A DNA stretch of 64,000 nucleotides from assembly GCA_016178785.1 (NCBI GenBank), contig JACOSO010000026.1:62001-126000 (forward strand). The letters run 5' to 3'. The notes under the pieces were generated by a model. That model was not told the DNA's origin. It worked only from the letters and a program-made list of their open reading frames with translations, and did no database searches. The first letter of the stretch is position 1. Each line of letters opens with the position of its first letter. Shown here one piece after another: positions 1 through 7,741 of the stretch. The DNA comes from Bacteroidota bacterium. Its GTDB lineage: Bacteria > Bacteroidota > Bacteroidia > Cytophagales > Cyclobacteriaceae. A program made the translations under genes and the position numbers.

Positions 1-138
1 ATAAAAGATATCGCTACAGAACTTTCGCTAAGCCCCACTACGGTGGCTACCTACCGAGCGAGGATATTGGAGAAGATGCAACTTAAATCAAGTGTGGAAA
101 TCACGAGCTATGCTCTGCGGAACAATTTGATCGAATAA
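1..138 (+). CDS. C-terminal end of a LuxR-type response regulator (partial)
   Basis: The window opens inside a reading frame that ends with TAA at 136-138. The 45 visible residues form the second half of a LuxR/GerE helix-turn-helix: 'IATELSLSPTTVATYRARI' is the recognition-helix segment (the canonical form is 'IAxxLxxSxxTVxxHrxxI') and 'LEKMQLKSSVEITSYAL' is the following dimerisation helix. Family knowledge makes this the DNA-binding output domain of a NarL/FixJ-type response regulator; the receiver domain would lie upstream of the window. The next two genes on the same strand are also response regulators, so this is probably the end of a signalling cluster. Confidence 0.85.
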   Translation: MKDIATELSLSPTTVATYRARILEKMQLKSSVEITSYALRNNLIE

Positions 139-229
139 ACTTGTCATTAAATTAACTATACTTAAATCCCACTTTTCACTCTTTCAGAAAATCTACTTCA
201 GCTCTACATTACTCACAAGAATAGAACTC

Positions 230-676
230 ATGAAAAAAGACAAACAGATTGATATGCTTCTGGTAGAAGATAATCTTGACGATACTGAACTTACCCTCTA
301 TGCACTGACAAGCGCCAACAAACGATTGCATCTTGAGCACTTCACGAACGGTGAAGACGCACTCAATTTCATTTCTCAAAATAAATCCTATTGGGGTCAA
401 TCCGTCAATGACGGCCTAAAGCTGATTATTCTTGATTTGAAATTACAATCGAAATTGGGCGGGCTCGATATCGTCAAAAAAATTAGACGTGAAGAGAAAA
501 CCAAATCAATTCCAATTGTGATCCTCTCCTCTTCACGTGATCACAAGGATATTCATGGTGCATATGAACTTGGGGTGAATAGTTATGTGACAAAACCGGA
601 CGGATTTGACGGATACGTGAGAAAAATTGGTTCCCTGGCATCGTACTGGAGCACTGTAAACGAACGACCATCATAA
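230..676 (+). CDS. Single-domain response regulator (Rcp1-like receiver)
   Basis: A 148-residue protein made of one CheY-like receiver domain with no output domain. Acidic pocket residues are Glu13/Asp14 in 'LLVEDNLDD', the phospho-acceptor is Asp69 in 'LIILDLKL', the switch Ser is in 'VILSSS' (about 100) and the conserved Lys is Lys122 in 'VTKPDG'. The spacing and the 'VEDNxDD' start resemble the Rcp1 subfamily, which relays phosphate from phytochrome-like or hybrid kinases through protein contacts. Its stop lies 2 bp before the next start, so the two are almost certainly co-transcribed. The kinase partner is not visible here. The start ATG at 230 fits the usual receiver N-terminus. Confidence 0.9.
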   Translation: MKKDKQIDMLLVEDNLDDTELTLYALTSANKRLHLEHFTNGEDALNFISQNKSYWGQSVNDGLKLIILDLKLQSKLGGLDIVKKIRREEKTKSIPIVILSSSRDHKDIHGAYELGVNSYVTKPDGFDGYVRKIGSLASYWSTVNERPS

Positions 677-677
677 A

Positions 678-1628
678 ATGATCAAAATTCAGTACCCAAA
701 TATTTCTCTAATTGATTTTTTTAAATCAAGAAATAATCTCAACCAAGAATCTGTAATGTTGACAGATATCTACTCCTGTTTTCGAGTGGCAAAACGAATT
801 GTTTCAAAAGTTGAAGAGATTGAACAACCCAACCGCAAGGTGGTTTTGGTGGCAGATGATGAGCCGTTGACATTCGAATTGATCAATGAATTTTTTAAAG
901 ATGCCAATCTCAGCTACAAAATTCTGAAGGCCGAAACAGGAAGAAGGGCGTACCGAATTGCGGTATCTGAAATTCCTGATTTAATCATCACTGATTGGAT
1001 CATGCCTGAGTTTAACGGACCGGATCTAATTAAGAAGTTAAAAGCCAATCCCGTCACAGAGAATATCCCGGTCATCATGACAACTGGAGCAGTGTTTCCC
1101 GACAAAGAATTTAACCGAGTGCTTGGAGAAGGCGCGATCGACTACATCCGCAAACCTATTGATGACAAAGAATTGATTGCCAGGGTGAAGACCGCCCTCG
1201 CACTTAATGAATCTTTTAGGGAAATAAGGCATAATCGTGAATCAATCCGAATCAAAAACCAAACATTAAATTTTTTGATGCACGAAACTCCCAACCCGGT
1301 TTTTTATCTCGACCGCATGGGCTGTTTACTGGGCTGTAATGAAAATTTTGAAATGCTCATAGGCCAACGGAAGTCTGATCTGCTCGGCAAAACCGTCTAT
1401 GATTTTTTTCCTGAGTCTTATGCCAGCGAACTCGAGGCGAGTTTCTATAAGCTGATAGATCTTGATACCGTAAGCAGGTGTGAACTCAAAATGGAAGATG
1501 GCAAGGGCAAGTCAAGAAACCTGTTGCTATCTTATGTTGGGTTCGGAAGTTCAGCCATAGAAATAATTATCGGATCAATTACTGACGTGACTGAGATAGT
1601 TCTGTCAGAAAATGAAACAATTGACTAA
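678..1628 (+). CDS. Response regulator with C-terminal PAS domain
   Basis: A 316-residue protein. After about 50 poorly conserved residues comes a receiver domain (about 54-175): acidic pair Asp60/Asp61 in 'VADDEP', phospho-acceptor Asp106 in 'IITDWIMPEFNG', switch Thr in 'IMTTGA' and Lys159 in 'YIRKP'. A linker helix leads to a PAS domain (about 190-310) with the usual 'NPVFYLDRMGCLLGCNENFE' opening and a closing 'GSITDVTE'. There is no DNA-binding or kinase domain, so the output is probably protein-protein or ligand-modulated. It follows the receiver-only gene by 2 bp, which suggests one transcript and perhaps one pathway. The ligand and target are unknown. Confidence 0.85.
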   Translation: MIKIQYPNISLIDFFKSRNNLNQESVMLTDIYSCFRVAKRIVSKVEEIEQPNRKVVLVADDEPLTFELINEFFKDANLSYKILKAETGRRAYRIAVSEIPDLIITDWIMPEFNGPDLIKKLKANPVTENIPVIMTTGAVFPDKEFNRVLGEGAIDYIRKPIDDKELIARVKTALALNESFREIRHNRESIRIKNQTLNFLMHETPNPVFYLDRMGCLLGCNENFEMLIGQRKSDLLGKTVYDFFPESYASELEASFYKLIDLDTVSRCELKMEDGKGKSRNLLLSYVGFGSSAIEIIIGSITDVTEIVLSENETID

Positions 1629-1647
1629 TTCAGATCTTGATTGATTT

Positions 1648-3156
1648 CTAATACTTCGCGGGCTGGCCTGCAGCTGGCATAGACTTCTTAATAAAATCGC
1701 GAATATGCTCGTTTGATGTTGCCAAGTCCTCTGCACGCAAATACATCATGTGGCCGCTTCGATAACCTTCAAAGCGCATGCGGTCCTTCAATTTTCCGCT
1801 TGGGTCAATTTGCCACATCGTATACTTTGCTTCAAAGTAAGTAGTCGCACCATCGTAGAGGCCGGATTGTACCATCAGGTGCATGTATGGATTCTCGGCC
1901 ATAGCCTGACGCAGATTTTCACCCGTGCGATCATCTTTGTTATCCCATGGATGAACAGGGCCGAACATATTGTATTTAATATCGGTCTTGTATTTGAGTA
2001 CATCTCGCAGATAATAATTGATGGCCGGAGTAAACGCATGAAGCCAGGAAGTTAGTTCAGAGTTATAGTCAGGCTGCTCGCCTGCTTGCATTTTGTCTAT
2101 GCCGAGGTAACGTGAGTCAAGTCGGCCAATGGTAAAACCTTTTTCACGGAGAAGCTCCTTCCAAAAAAATGAGGTAGGAATAGCGAGATTATGTTGCAGA
2201 ATTGATTTCTCAGAAAGACCTGAATATCGCGACATCTTCGTAGCAATTGCTTTTCTTTTTTGTTCATCGATGAAGCCCCCTTTTGATAAAGCAGGAATGA
2301 GTTCATCAATAGCGAATGCCTCAACTTCAGGCAGCACTTCATTCAGATCTTTTTGTTGCAAATCTGCAGGCAATGCTTTTTGATACCAGGCCGCGGCAGC
2401 AAAATAAGGGAGCGAGAGCGCATCGTTCACGGGGCCATCGCGCTTGATCCCAAGTTCCGTTGGCGAAACCAAGATCACTCCGTTCAGATACATCCAATGC
2501 GCGTTCTGAAGTTCAAGCGCTAATCCAGAGACGCGCGTAGTTCCGTAACTTTCTCCAATCAAATATTTTGGAGAAGTCCATCGGTTATTTCTAGAAATAA
2601 AAGTGTTTAGCCACTCGGCAAGGTAGGTTACATCGGCATTCACGCCAAAGAAAACAGAACGCTCTGCCTTTGAATCAAGAATGCGTGAAAACCCCGTGTT
2701 AACGGGATCAATGTAAACGATATCAGCTACATCAAGAATAGAATGAGGGTTATCGCGAATGCCGTAAGGCTGAACTGGATATCCTTCATCATCAATATTC
2801 AAAAGTTTTGGTCCCGTATAAGCCACATGCATCCAAACCGAAGCTGAGCCGGGCCCACCATTGAATGAAATCACGAGCGGACGTTTGCTTTTCTCGACCA
2901 CATCTGTGCGTTCATAGTAGGTATAATAAAGTGAGGCGATTACTTTTCCGTCTTTGTCCCACACAGGTTGCGTGCCGGCAGTAACTTTGTAGGGAGTCAC
3001 TTTTCCCTTAATGGTTACCTGGCTGTTGGTGACAACAGAAGATTCAGCTTGCAGCACCCTGTCTTGTGCAGTAGAACGATCTTGTGAAGGTGAGCGATCC
3101 TGCGAGAAGGAAGAAACCGAAATACTTATGAATAAAAGACAGGCAGTGGATTTCAT
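1648..3156 (-). CDS. S10-family serine carboxypeptidase-like protein, secreted
   Basis: A 502-residue protein with an N-terminal signal peptide (hydrophobic run ending near 'SSFS'), followed by a short repeated 'QDRS' stretch. It belongs to the alpha/beta-hydrolase peptidase S10 group: 'FNGGPGSAS' (about 98-106) forms the oxyanion-hole region, the nucleophile is Ser203 in 'GESYGTTR', and the remaining triad residues appear to be Asp435 in 'LYDGATTY' and His469 in 'YRSGHMMY'. The family removes C-terminal amino acids from peptides; here it would act in the periplasm or outside the cell. It stands alone, convergent with the response regulators and divergent from the DUF5916 gene. The exact substrate cannot be read from sequence. 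Confidence 0.88.
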   Translation of the reverse strand: MKSTACLLFISISVSSFSQDRSPSQDRSTAQDRVLQAESSVVTNSQVTIKGKVTPYKVTAGTQPVWDKDGKVIASLYYTYYERTDVVEKSKRPLVISFNGGPGSASVWMHVAYTGPKLLNIDDEGYPVQPYGIRDNPHSILDVADIVYIDPVNTGFSRILDSKAERSVFFGVNADVTYLAEWLNTFISRNNRWTSPKYLIGESYGTTRVSGLALELQNAHWMYLNGVILVSPTELGIKRDGPVNDALSLPYFAAAAWYQKALPADLQQKDLNEVLPEVEAFAIDELIPALSKGGFIDEQKRKAIATKMSRYSGLSEKSILQHNLAIPTSFFWKELLREKGFTIGRLDSRYLGIDKMQAGEQPDYNSELTSWLHAFTPAINYYLRDVLKYKTDIKYNMFGPVHPWDNKDDRTGENLRQAMAENPYMHLMVQSGLYDGATTYFEAKYTMWQIDPSGKLKDRMRFEGYRSGHMMYLRAEDLATSNEHIRDFIKKSMPAAGQPAKY

Positions 3157-3405
3157 GTTTTAAATGTTTTGTCTTCAATTTAGAAACAGCAAACGAAATA
3201 ATTAAGAAATCTTTTCGGGTGGTCGGAAAACCAGATGATCGAACCAAAACGGTGAAGTTTTCTTTTGCCTTTTCATGGAGGAAGTCCGTCCAAGCAATTT
3301 TTTTATCCCCTCACCGTTCCAGATCGTACATGCTGTGCAACCTAACTATTTGCTACTCCGTGTAACCAACACCAAAAACTTTAGTATACCTGCTACCAAA
3401 CCTTC

Positions 3406-6024
3406 ATGAAGTATGTCCCTTTAATATTGCTTGTCTCAAGCTTTGCAGCTGAAGCACAAACGGACTCTACCAAACGTTACACAACCACAGTGGTAAAGGG
3501 CGCTCCACCTATAATCGATGGCGTGCTGAGTGACGAAGCATGGAATCAAGTGGAATGGGCGGGTGGGGATTTCAGGCAAGTAAATCCGAACAAGGGCAAG
3601 CCCGCTTCAGTGCAAACCAAATTCAAAATTCTTTACGATGCAAAAAATCTATATGTAGCTTTCCGTTGCTACGATCCTGAGCCGAATAAAATAGTAAAAC
3701 GAATGTCGCGTAGAGATGGCTTTGATGGCGACTGGGTGGAGATCAACATCGATAGCTATTACGATAAGCGAACCGCTTTTTCTTTTACGTCCTCGGTGTC
3801 GGGAGTAAAGGGCGATGAATACGTATCTAACAATGGCGATGATTGGGATGCCAGTTGGGACCCCATCTGGTATTTGAAAACCAGCGTTGACAAGGAAGGA
3901 TGGGTGGCCGAGATACGGATTCCACTTAGCCAGCTACGTTTTGCCAACAAACCAGAACTGATCTGGGGCATTCAAGTGCAGCGTTTGTTTTTTCGCAATC
4001 AAGAGCGCTCTCAATGGCAATACATTCCGCCTGATGCTGCCGGCTACGTTCACCTCATGGGCGAGATGAATGGCATTAAAGGAATCAAACCGCAAAAGCA
4101 GTTGGAGATACAACCTTATGTTGTTACGAAGGCGGAAACTTTTCAGAAAGAAGAAGGAAATCCATATGCTACAGGCTCATCTTCCGCAGCCAGTTTTGGA
4201 TTGGACACTAAAATCGGAATCACCAGTGATGTTACGCTGGACCTGACTGTAAACCCGGACTTTGGCCAAGTAGAAGCTGATCCCTCACGTGTGAACCTCA
4301 CTGCCTTTGAACTCTTTTTTCAGGAAAGGCGACCCTTCTTCATCGAAGGAAATAACACACTGAATTTCCCCGTTGCTTCTAACGACAATAATCTTTTCTA
4401 CTCAAGGCGAATTGGTCGTCCTCCTCAAGTTGCTGCGGTTACTGATAAGCTAAATGATGATGGTGTTGCTGAATATGTGAAACCCAAAACGCGCACTACC
4501 ATTTTAGGCGCGGCTAAACTCACAGGCAAAAATAAAAAGGGACTTTCATGGGGAGTTTTGGAGAGTGTCACCTCGCGGGAATTTGCCGAGATTGATAGCC
4601 TGGGGTTTAAGCGAAAACAAATCACAGAACCTCTGACCAACTATTTTGTAGCCAGAGCTCAACAAGATATCAACAAAGGAAATACGGTGGTGGGTGGCAT
4701 GTTTACTGCCACTAATCGCAAAATTGAAGACCCGATGCTGGACCTACTTCGCAGCGAAGCTTACTCTGGCGGAATTGATTTTCTCCATCATTGGAGCGGC
4801 CGCAAATACTACGTGAGTGGAAAGGGAATGATCAGTCATGTAAAAGGAAGTGAAGAAGCCATCGCTGAAACGCAGCTCTCCTCAGAGCGCTATTTTCAAA
4901 GACCAGACAATGATCACGCTTACTTCGATCCCAAACGCAGATCGCTCACAGGCACCGGAGGTCAATTGATTATTGGCAAAAAAAGCGGAAATCTGATTTC
5001 TGATTTTGGTGTGACATGGCAATCGCCCGGGTTAGAACTAAATGACATTGGGTTTTTGGCACAAACCGATATGATCAGTCAATGGCTTTGGATGCAATAT
5101 CGAGTGTTGAAACCAAAGGGAATCACTCGCTGGCAACGTTACAATATTAATGAGTGGCGCGACTACGACTTTGGCGGACACAACTTGAGTGACGCATATA
5201 ATGTAAACGCCCACGCTGAGTTTAAAAATCTTTGGCAATCTGGTGGAGGTTTCACGTATCGTATCAGAAATGCATCCAATGCCGACTTGCGTGGAGGCCC
5301 TATGCTCCGCTATCCAAGAGGCTACAACTTTTGGATGTACACACGCACCGATCCAAGAAAGAAGTTCAGTGTCATGATAAACCCTGAATTGAATTGGGGT
5401 AACGAGAACTACTTAAGCAATTTCAATTTCAGTTTGAGTATGACTTACCGCCCGTCAAATGCCCTTAACATTTCGTTAGCTCCCAATTTCAGTACGAACA
5501 TGAATGAGATGCAATACGTGGCCACAGCCATTGCGAATGGTGAAAATAGGTATTTAGTGGCGCGGATTGACCAGACCACCATTCGGTTGGTTGCGCGTGT
5601 GACTCTTATGATCACACCCAATCTATCGATCCAGTATTATGGTCAACCATTCGGCACGTCAGGCAGATATAGCAATTTCAAATCAATAGGCAACGCAAGT
5701 GCATCTGAGTATAGTCAACGCTTCTCAACGATAGCGACCAATTCGCTTACTCTTACAGACAATGTTTATTACGTGGATGAGAATAACAACAACATAGCAG
5801 ATTATTCTTTCGCAAAACCCGACTTCAACATCGGACAGTTTCGCTCCAACATGGTTTTGCGCTGGGAGTATATCCCAGGATCAACATTCTTTCTTGTCTG
5901 GACACGCGAACGTAACGGAGCATTTTATGATTCTCAACCCGATCATGCGAATTATTCGTTCGACTTTGATCAAAAGGGGCACAATGTTTTCCTGATGAAG
6001 TTTACTTATCGATTCAGGTTGTAA
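3406..6024 (+). CDS. DUF5916-family outer-membrane protein with CBM9-like domain
   Basis: An 872-residue protein with a cleavable signal peptide ending near 'AEAQ'. Residues about 25-215 look like the carbohydrate-binding family-9-like fold that opens these proteins ('PPIIDGVLSDEAWNQ', 'KILYDAKNLYVAFRCYD'). The rest matches DUF5916, with 'TLDLTVNPDFGQVEADPSRV' followed by 'FFQERRPFFIEG', which are family hallmarks. The C-terminal half is rich in alternating aromatic strands and ends 'MKFTYRFRL', a typical outer-membrane beta-barrel terminus. The family is widespread in Bacteroidota and its substrate is unknown. It is followed by the tRNA-Asn relics, so it marks the chromosomal flank of the island. 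Confidence 0.88.
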   Translation: MKYVPLILLVSSFAAEAQTDSTKRYTTTVVKGAPPIIDGVLSDEAWNQVEWAGGDFRQVNPNKGKPASVQTKFKILYDAKNLYVAFRCYDPEPNKIVKRMSRRDGFDGDWVEINIDSYYDKRTAFSFTSSVSGVKGDEYVSNNGDDWDASWDPIWYLKTSVDKEGWVAEIRIPLSQLRFANKPELIWGIQVQRLFFRNQERSQWQYIPPDAAGYVHLMGEMNGIKGIKPQKQLEIQPYVVTKAETFQKEEGNPYATGSSSAASFGLDTKIGITSDVTLDLTVNPDFGQVEADPSRVNLTAFELFFQERRPFFIEGNNTLNFPVASNDNNLFYSRRIGRPPQVAAVTDKLNDDGVAEYVKPKTRTTILGAAKLTGKNKKGLSWGVLESVTSREFAEIDSLGFKRKQITEPLTNYFVARAQQDINKGNTVVGGMFTATNRKIEDPMLDLLRSEAYSGGIDFLHHWSGRKYYVSGKGMISHVKGSEEAIAETQLSSERYFQRPDNDHAYFDPKRRSLTGTGGQLIIGKKSGNLISDFGVTWQSPGLELNDIGFLAQTDMISQWLWMQYRVLKPKGITRWQRYNINEWRDYDFGGHNLSDAYNVNAHAEFKNLWQSGGGFTYRIRNASNADLRGGPMLRYPRGYNFWMYTRTDPRKKFSVMINPELNWGNENYLSNFNFSLSMTYRPSNALNISLAPNFSTNMNEMQYVATAIANGENRYLVARIDQTTIRLVARVTLMITPNLSIQYYGQPFGTSGRYSNFKSIGNASASEYSQRFSTIATNSLTLTDNVYYVDENNNNIADYSFAKPDFNIGQFRSNMVLRWEYIPGSTFFLVWTRERNGAFYDSQPDHANYSFDFDQKGHNVFLMKFTYRFRL

Positions 6025-6090
6025 TTCTGGTCCGTTTGTCCGATGTAACTCATTGAGCCTTTCTGAAAGGAGATAAACATAGAGCATAAA

Positions 6091-6114
6091 AAAACCGCCC
6101 TGATAAGCGGTTTT
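6091..6114 (-). terminator. Hairpin terminator of tRNA-Asn relic (copy 1)
   Basis: An 8-bp stem (AAAACCGC/GCGGTTTT) is followed on the minus strand by a run of T, as expected for an intrinsic terminator just downstream of a minus-strand tRNA. The same hairpin with the same flanks occurs again at 6467-6490 (about 52 bp nearly identical, 6081-6132 versus 6457-6508). It may also stop transcripts of the DUF5916 gene from the other side. Confidence 0.6.
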
Positions 6115-6118
6115 AAAG

Positions 6119-6203
6119 CTCTCCCTCTTGGATCCCGCACTTGCGGGAGACCCTCTGATTAATCCCGCATGTGCGGGACTCTAACCAGCTGAGCTAGCGC
6201 ACC
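6119..6203 (-). pseudogene. tRNA-Asn relic interrupted by two palindromes
   Basis: Read on the minus strand this matches the intact tRNA-Asn at 26964-27037 in three blocks: the 3' acceptor and half of the T arm, the anticodon stem side, and the D arm. Where the intact gene has the T loop and the anticodon region, this copy has two 16-bp palindromes of the form TCCCGCAnnTGCGGGA (6133-6148 and 6163-6178). Its 5' end reads GGTGCGC, which cannot pair with the 3' acceptor AGGGAGA, so it cannot fold as a functional tRNA. The 5' end may come from another tRNA gene or have drifted. Confidence 0.75.
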
Positions 6204-6463
6204 ATCAAATTTTTCCATCCTCAATATTTTTTCAATGAATTCCCGACTTTTCTGCTTCTTAATGAAGCGCTCTATTTGAATAGCATCTTTTTCAGAATTA
6301 CCGCATTGAAAGACTCCCTTTATAATCCAGGGTCTATGCTTCGAAGTAAACGTACTTGAGTAATCCTGGTGATTATGTTCATCAAGCCGCCTCCGGTAGT
6401 CATTGGTGTATCCAACATAATAAATGTCAGAAGATGCGGAATGCAGGATATAATATAGAACAT
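6159..6463 (-). pseudogene. Broken GIY-YIG endonuclease-domain gene
   Basis: On the minus strand, codons from about 6460 to 6200 encode a small GIY-YIG nuclease domain: 'LYYILHSASSDIYYVGYT' holds the two strands of the motif, followed by 'NDYRRRLDEHN', 'SKHRPWIIKGVF' and 'ERFIKKQKSREFIEKI', a layout common in roughly 90-residue Bacteroidota GIY-YIG proteins. The only ATG (6461-6463) is out of frame with this domain and the correct frame has a stop just upstream, so a small indel after 'MFY' has broken the gene. Its 3' end reads through the adjacent tRNA relic to a stop at 6159-6161. It lies between two tRNA-Asn fragments, so it may be debris of a small mobile element. Confidence 0.7.
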
Positions 6464-6466
6464 AAA

Positions 6467-6490
6467 AAAACCGCCCTGATAAGCGGTTTT
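6467..6490 (-). terminator. Hairpin terminator of tRNA-Asn relic (copy 2)
   Basis: Second copy of the AAAACCGC/GCGGTTTT hairpin, with a minus-strand T run, directly 3' of the tRNA-Asn fragment at 6495-6536. One mismatch separates it and its flanks from the copy at 6091-6114. Confidence 0.6.
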
Positions 6491-6494
6491 AAAG

Positions 6495-6536
6495 CTCTCC
6501 CTCTTGGACTTGAACCAAGGACCCTCTGATTAACAG
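6495..6536 (-). repeat. Displaced 3' half of tRNA-Asn; candidate attachment-site repeat
   Basis: These 42 bases are identical to 26964-27005, the part of the intact tRNA-Asn running from the anticodon loop to the discriminator base. Homology stops exactly at the anticodon loop, after which unrelated sequence begins. A truncated tRNA 3' half at a distance from an intact copy, in the same orientation, is the classical footprint of tyrosine-integrase integration. The distance between copies is about 20.5 kb and would set the island boundaries. Confidence 0.75.
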
Positions 6537-6565
6537 AAAGTAAATACCTTTTGACAATCAATTAG

Positions 6566-6754
6566 TTACAACAAACGGGTTACATTAGGAATACAGTCTC
6601 TGGGGTTTCCATACTCTTTGCATGGCCCAATCAAAACTGTAATGATTCTGGGAAGTTGACATAGCCAACCATTTAATGAGCCATTATACTTTCTATAACA
6701 CGGTATCGGATTCGCCAGTGGTGTGGAAGAATATACGCTTGAAATTACTTCCAT
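6566..6754 (-). CDS. Small hypothetical protein overlapping the lipoprotein gene
   Basis: A 62-codon frame whose ATG overlaps the stop of the upstream lipoprotein gene by about 10 bp, as in translational coupling. It has no signal peptide or long hydrophobic stretch. It contains four cysteines, in 'CYRKYNGSLNGWLCQ', 'GPCKEYG' and 'RDCIPN'. I do not recognise a family. The overlap and the composition argue for a real gene, the short length and lack of homology argue against. If real, it is the last gene of the RHS cluster. Confidence 0.3.
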   Translation of the reverse strand: MEVISSVYSSTPLANPIPCYRKYNGSLNGWLCQLPRIITVLIGPCKEYGNPRDCIPNVTRLL

Positions 6755-7731
6755 GTATAAGAAGTAAAACCATGTCCAATTTTCTCAAAAGGTATTTCCG
6801 TACCCGTACTAACTTCAATCAACTTTTCTCCAGAAGTAAAAAGATCTGATAGCCCCAAATAATAATCAAAGTAGACAAGGTAAATGTGCTTTCCATCGGG
6901 TGTCCAATGGACGTTGGGCACTTTCTCTTTCGATCCGATTTCATACACTGTTTCCTCCAGGTTATTATTCAAGTCTAGCACATTGATTGATTTGTTATTT
7001 TTTATATATGCGACTCGATTGTCAATTGGTGATGCTATCGCAAAGCGGCCGCCAGGGATGAGCAATTTCTTTTGGTCTGTGGTGAGGTCATAAATATAGA
7101 CACCGGCATAACCCTCTTCCACTGGGTTAATGACCTCTCCCTCGTTCACGATTTTTCTTCCACTCGTTATGCTGTAAACAAAACGGTCTCCATTATAAAG
7201 CCATGGAGACTCTTCAATTTGTAAACTTGGTGACGAGCCAATATTTTCAATCTTCTTGATCACTTTTTTATGTTCTAAGTCCATGATCATAACAGATTGC
7301 TTGCGGCTAAGGCCTTCCAGTGGGTTCTTTTTTTTGTCGCCAATTCTCTCCGTTGTAACCAGTAACTTCTTGTCGTTCCTTGAGGGATAAGTATCTCCAG
7401 CTAATTCACCATCTTCAGACTCATAAATTCTGTCAATAATTTCACCGTTAATACCAAAGCGAACAATATTACCCTTATATATTCGTCCGCTCTCAGTACG
7501 CAGATATTCAACACCAATAAAACTATCATCATTATACATCCATCTTAATCCGCTATAGCTAAATTCCTTATCATTCCTTAGTTGAAATTTTGATCTGATC
7601 TCACCCAAATCATGAATAATACACGTTTGATCTGAACTCAAGCCAGCTATTTTTCCAGGTAATAAAATCTGTTTTTGGTTCATTGAACACGAAACGATTA
7701 CAAGGCAAATACTAAACGCAAACATCTTCAT
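6745..7731 (-). CDS. Lipoprotein with WD40/TolB-like beta-propeller repeats
   Basis: I place the start at 7731 ('MKMFAF'), because this gives a clean lipoprotein signal with lipobox 'IVSC'; a longer frame opens at 7755 inside the upstream gene's last codons. The mature part (about 310 residues) has repeated blades such as 'SEDGELAGDTYPSRNDKKLL', 'GDRFVYSITSGRK' and 'VHWTPDGKHIYLVYFD', typical of TolB/WD40-like propellers. It would be anchored in the periplasmic or outer-membrane leaflet. It starts about 10 bp after the truncated RHS module. In polymorphic-toxin loci the gene after a toxin end is often its immunity protein, so that role is possible here, but it is only inferred from position. 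Confidence 0.65.
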   Translation of the reverse strand: MKMFAFSICLVIVSCSMNQKQILLPGKIAGLSSDQTCIIHDLGEIRSKFQLRNDKEFSYSGLRWMYNDDSFIGVEYLRTESGRIYKGNIVRFGINGEIIDRIYESEDGELAGDTYPSRNDKKLLVTTERIGDKKKNPLEGLSRKQSVMIMDLEHKKVIKKIENIGSSPSLQIEESPWLYNGDRFVYSITSGRKIVNEGEVINPVEEGYAGVYIYDLTTDQKKLLIPGGRFAIASPIDNRVAYIKNNKSINVLDLNNNLEETVYEIGSKEKVPNVHWTPDGKHIYLVYFDYYLGLSDLFTSGEKLIEVSTGTEIPFEKIGHGFTSYTWK

Positions 7732-7741
7732 ACTAGTTAAA

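Noticed and set aside
6119-6203. A second functional tRNA gene
   Set aside because: Two palindromes replace the T loop and anticodon region and the acceptor arms do not pair.
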